Source: Vulcanimicrobiota bacterium
Lineage (GTDB): Bacteria; Vulcanimicrobiota; Vulcanimicrobiia; Vulcanimicrobiales; Vulcanimicrobiaceae
Reading direction: 5' to 3'
Assembly (NCBI GenBank): GCA_027306785.1
Contig: DAHUZB010000028.1
Span: forward strand, 62,001-126,000
Length of the DNA stretch: 64,000 nt
In this document: piece by piece, positions 7,892 through 15,644 of the stretch
How positions within the stretch are numbered: the first letter of the stretch is position 1
Layout: the number at the start of each line of letters is the position of its first letter
The notes under the pieces: generated by a model
The model's input: the letters and a program-made list of their open reading frames with translations, nothing else
Told to the model about the DNA's origin: nothing
The model's database searches: none
Made by a program: the position numbers and the translations under genes

Positions 7892-10037
7892 TTCCTTTGC
7901 CGGCGCCGATGTAGCGGATGAGTTTGACGTAGAGCGCGGGGACCGTTTGTAATCGGTTCGGGTTGCCGTAGACGACGTAGAGTTCGTTTGTTCCCTGAAA
8001 GTAGTGGAACGCGGCCGATAGGTTCGTCGCATTCGTGAACGTCGCGGTCGACCCGAGCGGTGCGTAGGCATACGGCTGCTCCGTTCCGATGATGCGACGC
8101 AGGCCGACGTCGACGGATACGGCGCGGTCGAGCTGATAGCTCAGGCTCGAACGCTCCAGCCACTGTGAGGTGTCGGGCTCGCTCGGGAGCGAGGACACAT
8201 ACGTGCTGTCGTCTCCTTCGAGGATGAGCGTCATGCGGCGCGAGAGCGGCAGCGAGACCGCACGCAGCCATGAATCGAGACGGCCGTGATAGTATGCGCC
8301 CGTCATATACATCAGCGTGGACGGATGCGACGTGTTCGCCGCATACTGCACCATCACACCGCTGCTGTTGTACGGGAGGAACCGTCGCTCGCAGGTCGCC
8401 GCGCGCGCGAGCGGCACACACGTTTGCAGCGAAGAGAGCCCCTGCATCGCGGTCACGCTGATCAGATCCTTGAAATCGACGCGTACGTTGTCGAAGAGAT
8501 CCGCCTGGTTCACCTCGCCGCCGGGAGCGTGGTAGCGATCGAGTTGCAGCGAGACCGCGGCATCGAGCACCTCGGCGCTTCGTGCAAAATCGAACTGCTT
8601 ATCGGCAACGCCCGTGTATCCGGCGATTCCGGGTTCGCCCGGCGGCTGATCGGCGTACCCGTCGGCCGGTGAGAATTGCGCTCCCATCCGTTGCAGCGCG
8701 AAGGCGACCGACGTGGTCGCCGTTTGGTAGCTTTCACCGAGAGAGCGATACTCGGCGTCGCTCGGCGACGTGACGGATGTTCCCGTTTCCGATGCGATAT
8801 CGGCGAATGACGTGAGGCGGCTGTTCGGGTTGAAGTACGAGATGCTCTCCTCGTCGACGAGATCGCGGAACGGCTTGCCGCCCGCAGCGGTGTCGACGGC
8901 GACGCGTTGCATGCCGACGGTGAGCTCTTGATGCCGGTCGCTCGCGAAGAGCGAAACGGCGCTGTCGTCGCGACCGTTCCCCGTTGCGGAGAAGGCACCG
9001 TATGAGATCGCTCCTCGGTGTCCCTCGGCACCGAGGCCATTCTTGAACGACGGGATGGCCGGCGTGTAGAGTACGCTCATCGGAGCGTTCAGATCGGTTT
9101 GCGCGCCGAAATTCGATGCGGCCTGGGTGAAGAACGGGCGTACCTCGGTATATCGCCGAGCGAATTCCGTCGGCGAGATCGATTGCTGGTCGGTCTCGAC
9201 GTTCGAGAAGTCCGGGTGAACCGTACCGAAGAGCGCGCTCGTGCCGGCGAACGGTATCGAGAAATCGACACCCGTGCGTACGAGCGATCCTCCTTGCGCG
9301 GGCGTAGCGGCTTGGCCGAGCCCGTAGATTTGCAACCGCGCTCGTCGGGCAGCGGCGCGCGTATCGTCGAGGCCGCCGATTCGGCCGCCGTAGCGAGCGT
9401 CGATAAATTGCGATTGGCCGGGAACAAGCTCCCAGACGAAGTTGCTATTCGAGGCGACGACGATGCGATGAAACTGCATCCGCCAATCGGCCGGCTTCTG
9501 CAGGTGCAGCGCATTGAGCGGGATCTCGAGAATTGCGATGTACCCGCCGTGCGTTCGTCGGCCGTACGCGAACCAGCTCGGCGCGTACGCCGAATTCTCG
9601 CTCGAGTATTGGTCGCGCGCCCCGAGCGGGTTCGCGGCAAACCAATAGGCGAAGCCGTTCAACCCGTTCGGCCAGATGTGCACCATCACGGCGTCACCGG
9701 CAAGGACGCCGCTTCCGTTCGTGAGCTGCGTCGCCTCAACGGGCTCGCGCTGCCGTGCATCGAATGCGACATACAGGTTGCCCGCGAAACGTCCGATGCG
9801 CACGATCGTATCCTCGTGCGCCCGCGTTCGGTCGGTTGCGTCGTAGCCGAGATGCACGACCGCGGCCGAGCTCCAGGCGCCGTCGAGCGCCGCATCAAAT
9901 GGCGGCTTGGCCGGAAGCCGCGGTATGCCGAGTGTCGGCGGGTGGTTGCTCCCGATGTCGGCGCGAGCGGCGATCGGCACCAGGCAGATCATCGCCGCGA
10001 AGGCAGTCATAAACGCAAGGCGCGGAAGGGCATTCAT
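7887..10037 (-). CDS. DUF5916-like protein with N-terminal CBM9-type domain, outer-membrane associated
   Basis: The protein has 716 residues from the ATG at 10037, with a signal peptide cleaved after about residue 26 ('AMICLVPIAARA'). Residues about 45-230 resemble a family 9 carbohydrate-binding-type beta sandwich ('PFDAALDGAWSSAAVVHLGY', 'LYVAFDARQREPVEA'). The segment 'VHPDFSNVETDQQSISPTEF' with 'RRYTEVRPFF' matches the DUF5916 signature (PDFS.VE.D ... E.RPFF). The remainder is rich in alternating beta strands, as expected for an outer-membrane barrel. The family is often linked to polysaccharide or surface structures, but no reaction is known. It is divergent from the LytS/LytTR pair, which may control it. 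Confidence 0.75.
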   Translation of the reverse strand: MNALPRLAFMTAFAAMICLVPIAARADIGSNHPPTLGIPRLPAKPPFDAALDGAWSSAAVVHLGYDATDRTRAHEDTIVRIGRFAGNLYVAFDARQREPVEATQLTNGSGVLAGDAVMVHIWPNGLNGFAYWFAANPLGARDQYSSENSAYAPSWFAYGRRTHGGYIAILEIPLNALHLQKPADWRMQFHRIVVASNSNFVWELVPGQSQFIDARYGGRIGGLDDTRAAARRARLQIYGLGQAATPAQGGSLVRTGVDFSIPFAGTSALFGTVHPDFSNVETDQQSISPTEFARRYTEVRPFFTQAASNFGAQTDLNAPMSVLYTPAIPSFKNGLGAEGHRGAISYGAFSATGNGRDDSAVSLFASDRHQELTVGMQRVAVDTAAGGKPFRDLVDEESISYFNPNSRLTSFADIASETGTSVTSPSDAEYRSLGESYQTATTSVAFALQRMGAQFSPADGYADQPPGEPGIAGYTGVADKQFDFARSAEVLDAAVSLQLDRYHAPGGEVNQADLFDNVRVDFKDLISVTAMQGLSSLQTCVPLARAATCERRFLPYNSSGVMVQYAANTSHPSTLMYMTGAYYHGRLDSWLRAVSLPLSRRMTLILEGDDSTYVSSLPSEPDTSQWLERSSLSYQLDRAVSVDVGLRRIIGTEQPYAYAPLGSTATFTNATNLSAAFHYFQGTNELYVVYGNPNRLQTVPALYVKLIRYIGAGKGT

Positions 10038-10104
10038 GACTCTCAGTCTCGCATCGAGCCGCGAACGCCGCGAGTCCGCTCGCTGCATCCTTCCGGGTCT
10101 TCGC

Positions 10105-10150
10105 TGCAAAACACTTTGCACGCGGCCCGGCAATCGGTAAAATGACGCCG
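10105..10150 (+). promoter_or_regulatory. Promoter of the LytS/LytTR operon with overlapping dyad
   Basis: TTGCAC (10116-10121) and TAAAAT (10138-10143) are 16 bp apart. A perfect dyad TGCAAA-N4-TTTGCA (10105-10120) overlaps the -35. Transcription would start at about 10150-10151, exactly at an in-frame ATG, so the message may be leaderless. Confidence 0.5.
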
Positions 10151-11242
10151 ATGCGCATCCGTGACCTTCGCGATCGGCCGGGCCCCGCCGTGTGGATATT
10201 GATCGCATGGTGCGCGTTCGCGCTGACCGATGCGGTTCGCACCGTCGGCTCGATGCACGCGGAGGGGATGCACCACAACTGGCTGCTGCTCTTTGCGGTC
10301 GAGACGTTGTCGTGGCTGCCTTGGGCCGCCGGATCGTTGCTCGTCGTACGCTTCGTAGATCGGCTGCGCGCTGCGCCGCCGCTCCTCGAATGGGGCGGTC
10401 ACATCGCCGCGGCGCTCTCGATCGGCCTCGTGAATACGCTGTGGTTCAATCTGCTCATCGAGCGGTTCCAGCCGTACGCACCCGAATTCACGCACTGGAG
10501 ACCGCAGTGGCCGGCTGCGTTTTACGACGGGCTGCTCTCGAACTTCGTGCTCTATGCCTGCGTGCTACTCGGGTACCGCTTGATCGAATCGCGCGCGCGA
10601 ATAGCCGCTCGCGATCTCGAGCTCGCCCAACTGAATGAGCTGCTCGCACGCGCGGATTTGCAGGCGTTACGCAGTCGGATCGAGCCGCATTTCCTCTTCA
10701 ACGCGCTCAACGCCGTCGCGGGATTGATCCGTGAGGGGCGCTCGGATGCAGCCGTGGACACGATCGTTCAATTGAGCGATTTTCTTCGACACACGTTATC
10801 GGAGGTGAGTCGCCGTGAGGTACCACTGGCCGAGGAGATGGATTACGCACGCCGCTACCTGAGCATCCAGCAGACGCGTTTCGCCGAGCGACTACGACTT
10901 GATATCGACGTGCAAGAGGGCTTGGAGAACGTCGCGGTTCCGCATCTTATCTTGCAGCCGCTCGTGGAAAATGCGGTCAAGCACGGCATCGCCCATCGCA
11001 AGGAGGGAGGCACGATTCACCTGGCGGCAAGCGCGAACGAAGACGGGCTGAATCTCCGTATTGCCAACGACGGTCCGAGTCTGCCGGAAAGCCGGAACGA
11101 AGGCTCCGCGGGCGTCGGCCTCGACAACGTTTGCGGGCGGTTGCGTGCGCTCTACGGTGACGCGGCCCGCTTCGATATTCGGAATCGAAGCGGCGGCGGT
11201 GTCGAAGTCCTGATGCGCATTCCCTTACGTGCGATCGAATGA
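10142..11242 (+). CDS. LytS-type sensor histidine kinase
   Basis: The product has up to 366 residues. The N-terminal 150 residues hold about four membrane helices. The kinase core is of the His_kinase (LytS/YehU) type: the phospho-acceptor His183 lies in 'RSRIEPHFLFNALNAVAGLI'. The ATP-binding N-box is 'LQPLVENAVKHGIAHR', and the G-box region is 'GVGLDNVCGRLRALYG'. There is no SD in front of either ATG. The promoter at 10116-10143 would start transcription at the second ATG (10151), which makes this the better start; the longer frame is given as the outer bound. It overlaps the response regulator by ATGA, so both are made together. Confidence 0.9.
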   Translation: MTPMRIRDLRDRPGPAVWILIAWCAFALTDAVRTVGSMHAEGMHHNWLLLFAVETLSWLPWAAGSLLVVRFVDRLRAAPPLLEWGGHIAAALSIGLVNTLWFNLLIERFQPYAPEFTHWRPQWPAAFYDGLLSNFVLYACVLLGYRLIESRARIAARDLELAQLNELLARADLQALRSRIEPHFLFNALNAVAGLIREGRSDAAVDTIVQLSDFLRHTLSEVSRREVPLAEEMDYARRYLSIQQTRFAERLRLDIDVQEGLENVAVPHLILQPLVENAVKHGIAHRKEGGTIHLAASANEDGLNLRIANDGPSLPESRNEGSAGVGLDNVCGRLRALYGDAARFDIRNRSGGGVEVLMRIPLRAIE

Positions 11243-11961
11243 CGATACGGGTGTTGATCGCCGACGATGAGCCGTTGTCGCGTCGAAACGTGGTCGCCGA
11301 GTTGCGGCGCGACGCCGACCTCACGTTGCTCGGAGAGTGCGCTTCCGGAGCGGAGGCGCTCAACGAGATTCGGAGATTGCGTCCCGATCTCGTCTTTCTC
11401 GATGTCGAAATGCCGGAGTGCGGGGGCTTCGACGTGCTCGAAATGCTCGGCTCGGACGTACCGCCGGCGGTCATCTTCGTGACCGCGTATGACAAGTATG
11501 CGATTCGAGCGTTCGAGGTCGGTGCGCTCGACTATCTCCTCAAGCCTTTCGACGGCGCGAGATTCGCCATGGCGGTCGCGCGAGGCAAAGAGCGTATCGC
11601 GGCGTACCGCACCGCGCCTCGCGCAAGCGAGCGGCTGGCCATCAAAGAAATCGGCGGGGTGAGGTTCGTGGAGATCGCGGAGATCGACTGGATCGAAGCC
11701 TGCGATTACTACTCACGCTTGCATACGGGTGGAAAGACGCACCTGATTCGCCGCAGTATGGCCGATCTGGAGCGGGATCTGCGCGGTCGCGCATTTCGCC
11801 GGGTCCATCGATCGACGATCGTCAACCTCGAGCGCGTTCGCGGGCTCGAGGTTAACGAGATCGGCGAGTACGACGTTCGCCTGAGCGACGGATCGAAACA
11901 CCGCGTGAGTCGCACCCATCGTCGCGATCTGCTCGCGGCCCTGAAAGATGACTCCGCGTAG
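11239..11961 (+). CDS. LytTR-family response regulator
   Basis: The 240-residue protein has a CheY-like receiver (residues 1-120) and a C-terminal LytTR DNA-binding domain (about 135-235). The receiver carries the acidic pair D9/D10, phospho-acceptor D55 in 'LVFLDVEMPE', the Thr of 'VTAYDKYAI' and the Lys of 'LLKPFDG'. The LytTR domain shows 'FVEIAEIDWIEACDYYSRLH' and 'FRRVHRSTIVNLERV', both standard for the family. Its ATG overlaps the kinase stop by 4 nt. Targets are not visible. The divergent outer-membrane gene is the obvious candidate. Confidence 0.92.
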   Translation: MTIRVLIADDEPLSRRNVVAELRRDADLTLLGECASGAEALNEIRRLRPDLVFLDVEMPECGGFDVLEMLGSDVPPAVIFVTAYDKYAIRAFEVGALDYLLKPFDGARFAMAVARGKERIAAYRTAPRASERLAIKEIGGVRFVEIAEIDWIEACDYYSRLHTGGKTHLIRRSMADLERDLRGRAFRRVHRSTIVNLERVRGLEVNEIGEYDVRLSDGSKHRVSRTHRRDLLAALKDDSA

Positions 11962-11987
11962 CGAATCGCGGTCGCTCGAATGGGGAG

Positions 11988-12137
11988 TTAGGCGCTGGTG
12001 TTGATCGTCGCGCCGACGTTCTCGTCGCCGTCTTGAACGTTAGCTTGGGCTTCCTTGAGGGCTTCTTGCTGCGTGGCGACGAGGCTCGGAACTCCCGTTG
12101 CGACGCTGGAACCGAGACCGACGGAAGGGATATTCAT
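11988..12137 (-). CDS. Small 49-residue protein
   Basis: A short open frame runs from an ATG at 12137 (GGAGA 11 nt upstream) to TAA at 11990-11988. The protein begins 'MNIPSVGLGSSVATGVPSL' and contains an amphipathic helix 'VATQQEALKEAQANV'. It ends 'VGATINTSA'. The 'M-x-IP' start, small size, central helix and end with an I-N/D-T motif recall YjfB-type putative motility proteins, but the match is weak. It has no signal peptide or membrane segment. It lies between the convergent LytTR gene and the upstream rhodanese gene on its own strand. Confidence 0.5.
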   Translation of the reverse strand: MNIPSVGLGSSVATGVPSLVATQQEALKEAQANVQDGDENVGATINTSA

Positions 12138-12252
12138 TGCTGTGATGTTCTCCACGATACGAAAGGGGCGTACTTCATTGTTCGGCAGGACGAGCGTATT
12201 CGCGTAGTCGCCCGCAACTCGATTCGGTGCGTACGGTTCTCTTCTGACGCAT

Positions 12253-12552
12253 TTATGACGAACCGATCGATTCGGTCTCGTATCCGGCCTCTCTCCAGGC
12301 TGCGTAGCCGCCGGTGAGCGCGATCGTATCGTAGCCGCGCTCGCGGAGTTCGGTGGCGATACGCGAGCACGAGTTGCCGCTGCCGCAATAGAGCACCACG
12401 CGTTCGTCTTTCGAGAACGGCGGATGAGCCGCGAGCGCTTCGCCGTCTCGTCGCTCGGAGTGGGGGATTTGCCGATCGTCGGGTTTCTTGCGAATGTCGA
12501 TGATGCGCACGCCGTGTGCGTCGCGTAGATCCTGCGCGGATATCTGCTCCAT
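12253..12552 (-). CDS. Rhodanese-like domain protein
   Basis: The single-domain protein has 99 residues from the ATG at 12552 (AGGTG six bases upstream). It follows the rhodanese pattern: 'ISAQDLRDAHGVRIIDIRK', then 'VVLYCGSGNSCSRIATELRE' with the active-site Cys56, and 'GYDTIALTGGYAAWREAGY' at the end. The active loop is CGSGNS. The Arg that often ends the loop in sulfurtransferases is absent, so thiosulfate sulfurtransferase activity is uncertain. It may carry persulfide or serve as a redox or metal-binding domain. It is downstream of, and co-oriented with, the SGNH gene but separated from it by a strong terminator. Confidence 0.88.
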   Translation of the reverse strand: MEQISAQDLRDAHGVRIIDIRKKPDDRQIPHSERRDGEALAAHPPFSKDERVVLYCGSGNSCSRIATELRERGYDTIALTGGYAAWREAGYETESIGSS

Positions 12553-12610
12553 GCGCATCACCTACGCACTTCGCACGGTGCGAACCTGGCGCGGTAATCA
12601 TGCGAAAAAA

Positions 12611-12641
12611 GCGAGGCCCGGGCATTGTGCCCGAGCCTCGC
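12611..12641 (-). terminator. Intrinsic terminator of the porin-SGNH operon
   Basis: A 14-bp stem with one mismatch (12611-12624 with 12628-12641) closes a 3-nt loop. On the minus strand it is followed by six T (complement of 12605-12610), and on the plus strand by a T-rich stretch. It may work in both directions. Confidence 0.85.
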
Positions 12642-12666
12642 TTCTTTCCGGAGGTCGCGTTCGCGC

Positions 12667-14295
12667 TTACGGAAGCGGGAAGGGCGACGGACCGAGGATG
12701 TAGGGATTGTAGAGATCGCTCGCGGCCACGGTCGAGAGATTAATGGGTGTCATGGTCATGCCGAACGAGGTGTCCGCCGTTTGGATGAACGCATTCGCGA
12801 TCACGGCGTAGCCGGTGTTCGAGGGATGCAGACCGTCCCAGCTGACGAGACCGCCGCCGAACTGCAGCGTGAACGTGTTTCCGCCGACCGGTACGCCGGT
12901 GGTGGCGGCTTGCGTGAACGCCGCGGTGATCGGCACGAGCGCGACGTTCGGACCGGAGCTCTTGGCGATGCCGTCGATGATCTGGTTATACGCGGTGTTG
13001 AGCGCCTGGAGATCGCCGACGAGCTTGGTCGTCAGATACGCGCCGCCTTGACCGCTGCCCGGTCCGCTCGGATCGAGCGAGATCTTCGTGAAGTCCGGCT
13101 GCAGCGGGTTGGCTTTCACCGCCGCAACCGTCTGTTGGAAGAGCCCGAGGAAGCCGGTCTCGGTGAGATACCAGCCGCCCGAAGCGGGCAGATAGGTCGA
13201 CTCGTTCGCCTCGAGCGCGGTGATCGCGCCGGTGGCGTAGGCTTGTCCGACCGGGGCCGAGATCTGTCCGCCGCTCGTCGCTACGAGAAGCTGCGTCAGA
13301 TCGGCGCCGAGCGTTGCCGAGGAGAAGAACTGCGGCACCGCGCGGCCGCCTTGGGCCGCGGTCGGGATCAGGTTGGGCAGATCGGCGAGCAGCACTTTCG
13401 AGCCGCCCTTCACGAGCGTCGTGACGATCTGCGTGAGATCGGCCTGGAATTGCTGCGGCGAATCGGTGACGGGCGACTGCTCGTTCGAGAAGACGAACTT
13501 GAGCAGATCGTTCGCGCCGAGCCACACCGTCGCCATCTGCGGATGCAGCGCGGCGGCCGCGGTGAGCATGGTCGTGTGCGGTCCGAGCGGCTCGAAGTTC
13601 CCGAGCACCGGATAGTACATCTCGCTCTCACCCGCGACGAGCGATTGTAGGCCGCCCGAGGTCGGGTCGCCCGCGATCGTCGCGTACGGATTGCAGCCGG
13701 TACCAGCGCTGTTCGGCGTCTGCGGACCGGTGAGCGGGCCCGTCATCGTGACCGCTTCGTGCATCGTGATGCCGGGGACGCCGAGATCGAGTGGCGTCGA
13801 GCTCGGGGAGACGCGGGTATTCACCCATGCGGTCGGCGAGAAGGCTGCCTGGTTGAACGTATCGCACGCGAGATGCGTGTTCGCGAAGAGCGTGGTCGAG
13901 TTGAGCACGATCTGATCCGCGAGGCCGGGGCCCGCGATCAGCGGTAGCACGGCGGCCGCCGCATTCGGGGGGGTCTGCGGGGTCTGCATCGCGTTGTAGA
14001 GGTCGGCCCAGAAGCCCGCCGTTTGGCCCTCCGGAACGATGTTTCCGGGGTAGCTGGAGAGCGGGCTCGTGACGGGGGCCGCGCCCAGGAAGCCGCTCGA
14101 CTGGTAGCCCGCGGTAAGGCTGTCGCCGATGCCGACGAGTATCGCCGGAGCGGCGGGCGGATTGACGGGGCCCGAAGGCGTGCCGTTCGAGGGCGGGTTG
14201 GCCGGGGGCGCCACGGCGGTGCCGCTGCCGCCGCCGCCGCACGCGGCGAGCGCGAAGAGCGCGACCACGGCGAGAGGACGATTGAATCGCTTCAT
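12667..14295 (-). CDS. SGNH/GDSL-family hydrolase lipoprotein
   Basis: From the ATG at 14295 the protein has 542 residues. It opens with a lipoprotein signal: 'MKRFNRPLAVVALFALAAC' gives lipobox L-A-A-C with the lipidated Cys19, followed by a Gly- and Pro-rich linker. Block I is 'VGIGDSLTAGY' with nucleophile Ser59. Block III is 'VWLGANDLL', and block V is 'WDGLHPSNTGYAVIANAF' with the Asp/His pair. It is therefore a secreted, membrane-tethered esterase or lipase of the SGNH superfamily. A large insert (about residues 130-230) separates blocks I and III. It starts 16 nt after the beta-barrel gene, in one operon ending at the terminator 12611-12641. An ATG at 14310 is less likely, since it would bury the signal peptide. 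Confidence 0.88.
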   Translation of the reverse strand: MKRFNRPLAVVALFALAACGGGGSGTAVAPPANPPSNGTPSGPVNPPAAPAILVGIGDSLTAGYQSSGFLGAAPVTSPLSSYPGNIVPEGQTAGFWADLYNAMQTPQTPPNAAAAVLPLIAGPGLADQIVLNSTTLFANTHLACDTFNQAAFSPTAWVNTRVSPSSTPLDLGVPGITMHEAVTMTGPLTGPQTPNSAGTGCNPYATIAGDPTSGGLQSLVAGESEMYYPVLGNFEPLGPHTTMLTAAAALHPQMATVWLGANDLLKFVFSNEQSPVTDSPQQFQADLTQIVTTLVKGGSKVLLADLPNLIPTAAQGGRAVPQFFSSATLGADLTQLLVATSGGQISAPVGQAYATGAITALEANESTYLPASGGWYLTETGFLGLFQQTVAAVKANPLQPDFTKISLDPSGPGSGQGGAYLTTKLVGDLQALNTAYNQIIDGIAKSSGPNVALVPITAAFTQAATTGVPVGGNTFTLQFGGGLVSWDGLHPSNTGYAVIANAFIQTADTSFGMTMTPINLSTVAASDLYNPYILGPSPFPLP

Positions 14296-14311
14296 CTGTT
14301 CGAATCCCATC

Positions 14312-15511
14312 TTAGAACGGAAGCACGACCGGCGAGCCGATGCCGAACTGCAGTTGGAGCTGCGTCGCCTTCAGGCCGCCGACGGCGGGAACGGTGTTCT
14401 GGGAGCACGGCAGCGCGTAGCACTGGAGATAGCTCACGCCGTAGGGCTTGTAGTTCGTCGGGCCGCCGCTGTTGAGCACGAGCTGCACGAAGCCGGCCTT
14501 TCCTACGCGCTCGGTCGCGCCGAGGAAGTAGGCCGCGAGGTGCTGCGCGTACGGATCGGTCGGCAGGTAATCGCGCGAGCTCTGCGGCTCGAAGAAGAAG
14601 CGCAGATTCTTGTTCACGTTGTACTCGAGATACAGAATCTGATAGAGCTGAATCGAGTTCTGCTCGTTCACGCCGTTGAGATGCGTGAGCATGGTCGGCG
14701 CGACCGTGAAGGTGCCGAACATCTTCGGCGTCTTCAGGAAGGGCGCGGTGAACGCGATCGAATCGTACTGCGCGGTGCGCGTGTGGATGTCGAAGTGCGG
14801 AATGCCCTTCGCATCGACGAACGGCACGACGTCGCTATGCGCGTACGGCGATGCCGCGACCGTCGACCAGCGCGACACGTAGGTCGGCGTGATCACGAGC
14901 GGAATCGGGCGATGCTTCATCGTGCCGAGCGTGACGAGCTGTTCGAAGCTCAGCAGCAGGAAGCGATCCTTCGTCGTCAGGTTGAGATTCAGTGAGGAGA
15001 GATCGGTCGGGCTCGGATTTGCGACCGACGGCGGGAACGCGGGCGGCAAATAGAGCGGAACGGTGCCGCTATTGAAGCCGACCGGGTAGTGCTGCAGTTC
15101 GTAGTACGACGCCACGACGCGCTGCGTCGGGTTGAAGCCGTACGACGCCATCGCATCGAGACCGCCCGGCAGCCAACGCTTGCCGGTGCCGATGTTCCCG
15201 AACGGATATGCGACCGAGAGATCGGCGAAGTAGGTGAAGCCGGTCGGGAGGCCTTGCTGCTGCTGACCGCCGACGGGCTGCTGATTGATCGGGGGAACCT
15301 GGGCGAGGGAGCCCGGCGGCAGACTGTCCTTCAGTTTCGACTGCTGCTTGGGCTGCGGACGCTCCATGGCATTTCGGATCGCGGTGTTCGCTCCGCTGAC
15401 CACGCCGGTCGCGAGCGCTTCGCCGGTATCCGCGTTCGCCGGAATGGCGGACAAGCCGAACGACGCAGCGACGATCATTGCTGCACCCGTTCGGAAAAAG
15501 CTCTTGAGCAT
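14312..15511 (-). CDS. Putative outer-membrane beta-barrel protein
   Basis: The ATG at 15511 has GGAGA five bases upstream and gives 399 residues. A signal peptide covers about residues 1-28 ('SFGLSAIPANA'). Next comes a Gln/Pro-rich linker ('INQQPVGGQQQQGLP'), then many alternating strands such as 'FTYFADLSVAYPFG', 'RVVASYYELQHYPVGF', 'NLRFFFEPQSSRDYLP', 'GKAGFVQLVLNSGG'. The protein ends in Phe ('GIGSPVVLPF'), as BAM-assembled barrels do. No specific family is recognised. It is transcribed with the SGNH lipoprotein and may export, anchor or feed it. Confidence 0.7.
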   Translation of the reverse strand: MLKSFFRTGAAMIVAASFGLSAIPANADTGEALATGVVSGANTAIRNAMERPQPKQQSKLKDSLPPGSLAQVPPINQQPVGGQQQQGLPTGFTYFADLSVAYPFGNIGTGKRWLPGGLDAMASYGFNPTQRVVASYYELQHYPVGFNSGTVPLYLPPAFPPSVANPSPTDLSSLNLNLTTKDRFLLLSFEQLVTLGTMKHRPIPLVITPTYVSRWSTVAASPYAHSDVVPFVDAKGIPHFDIHTRTAQYDSIAFTAPFLKTPKMFGTFTVAPTMLTHLNGVNEQNSIQLYQILYLEYNVNKNLRFFFEPQSSRDYLPTDPYAQHLAAYFLGATERVGKAGFVQLVLNSGGPTNYKPYGVSYLQCYALPCSQNTVPAVGGLKATQLQLQFGIGSPVVLPF

Positions 15512-15617
15512 AGACTTCTCCAACTCGAGGGGGCCGGAGTATTAAAAGTATCAGCTTCCGGTTGCGGACAAAGTTGGATTAACCCGCCTTAAACCCTCGT
15601 AAAAGTGCCGGAAAAGT

Positions 15618-15639
15618 CGGGGGTCTTGGGAGACCCCCG
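15618..15639 (-). terminator. Terminator of the RND pump gene
   Basis: CGGGGGTCT (15618-15626) pairs with AGACCCCCG (15631-15639) across a 4-nt loop. Read on the minus strand it is followed by ACTTTTCC. It sits just after the RND stop codon. Confidence 0.7.
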
Positions 15640-15644
15640 GCGGC

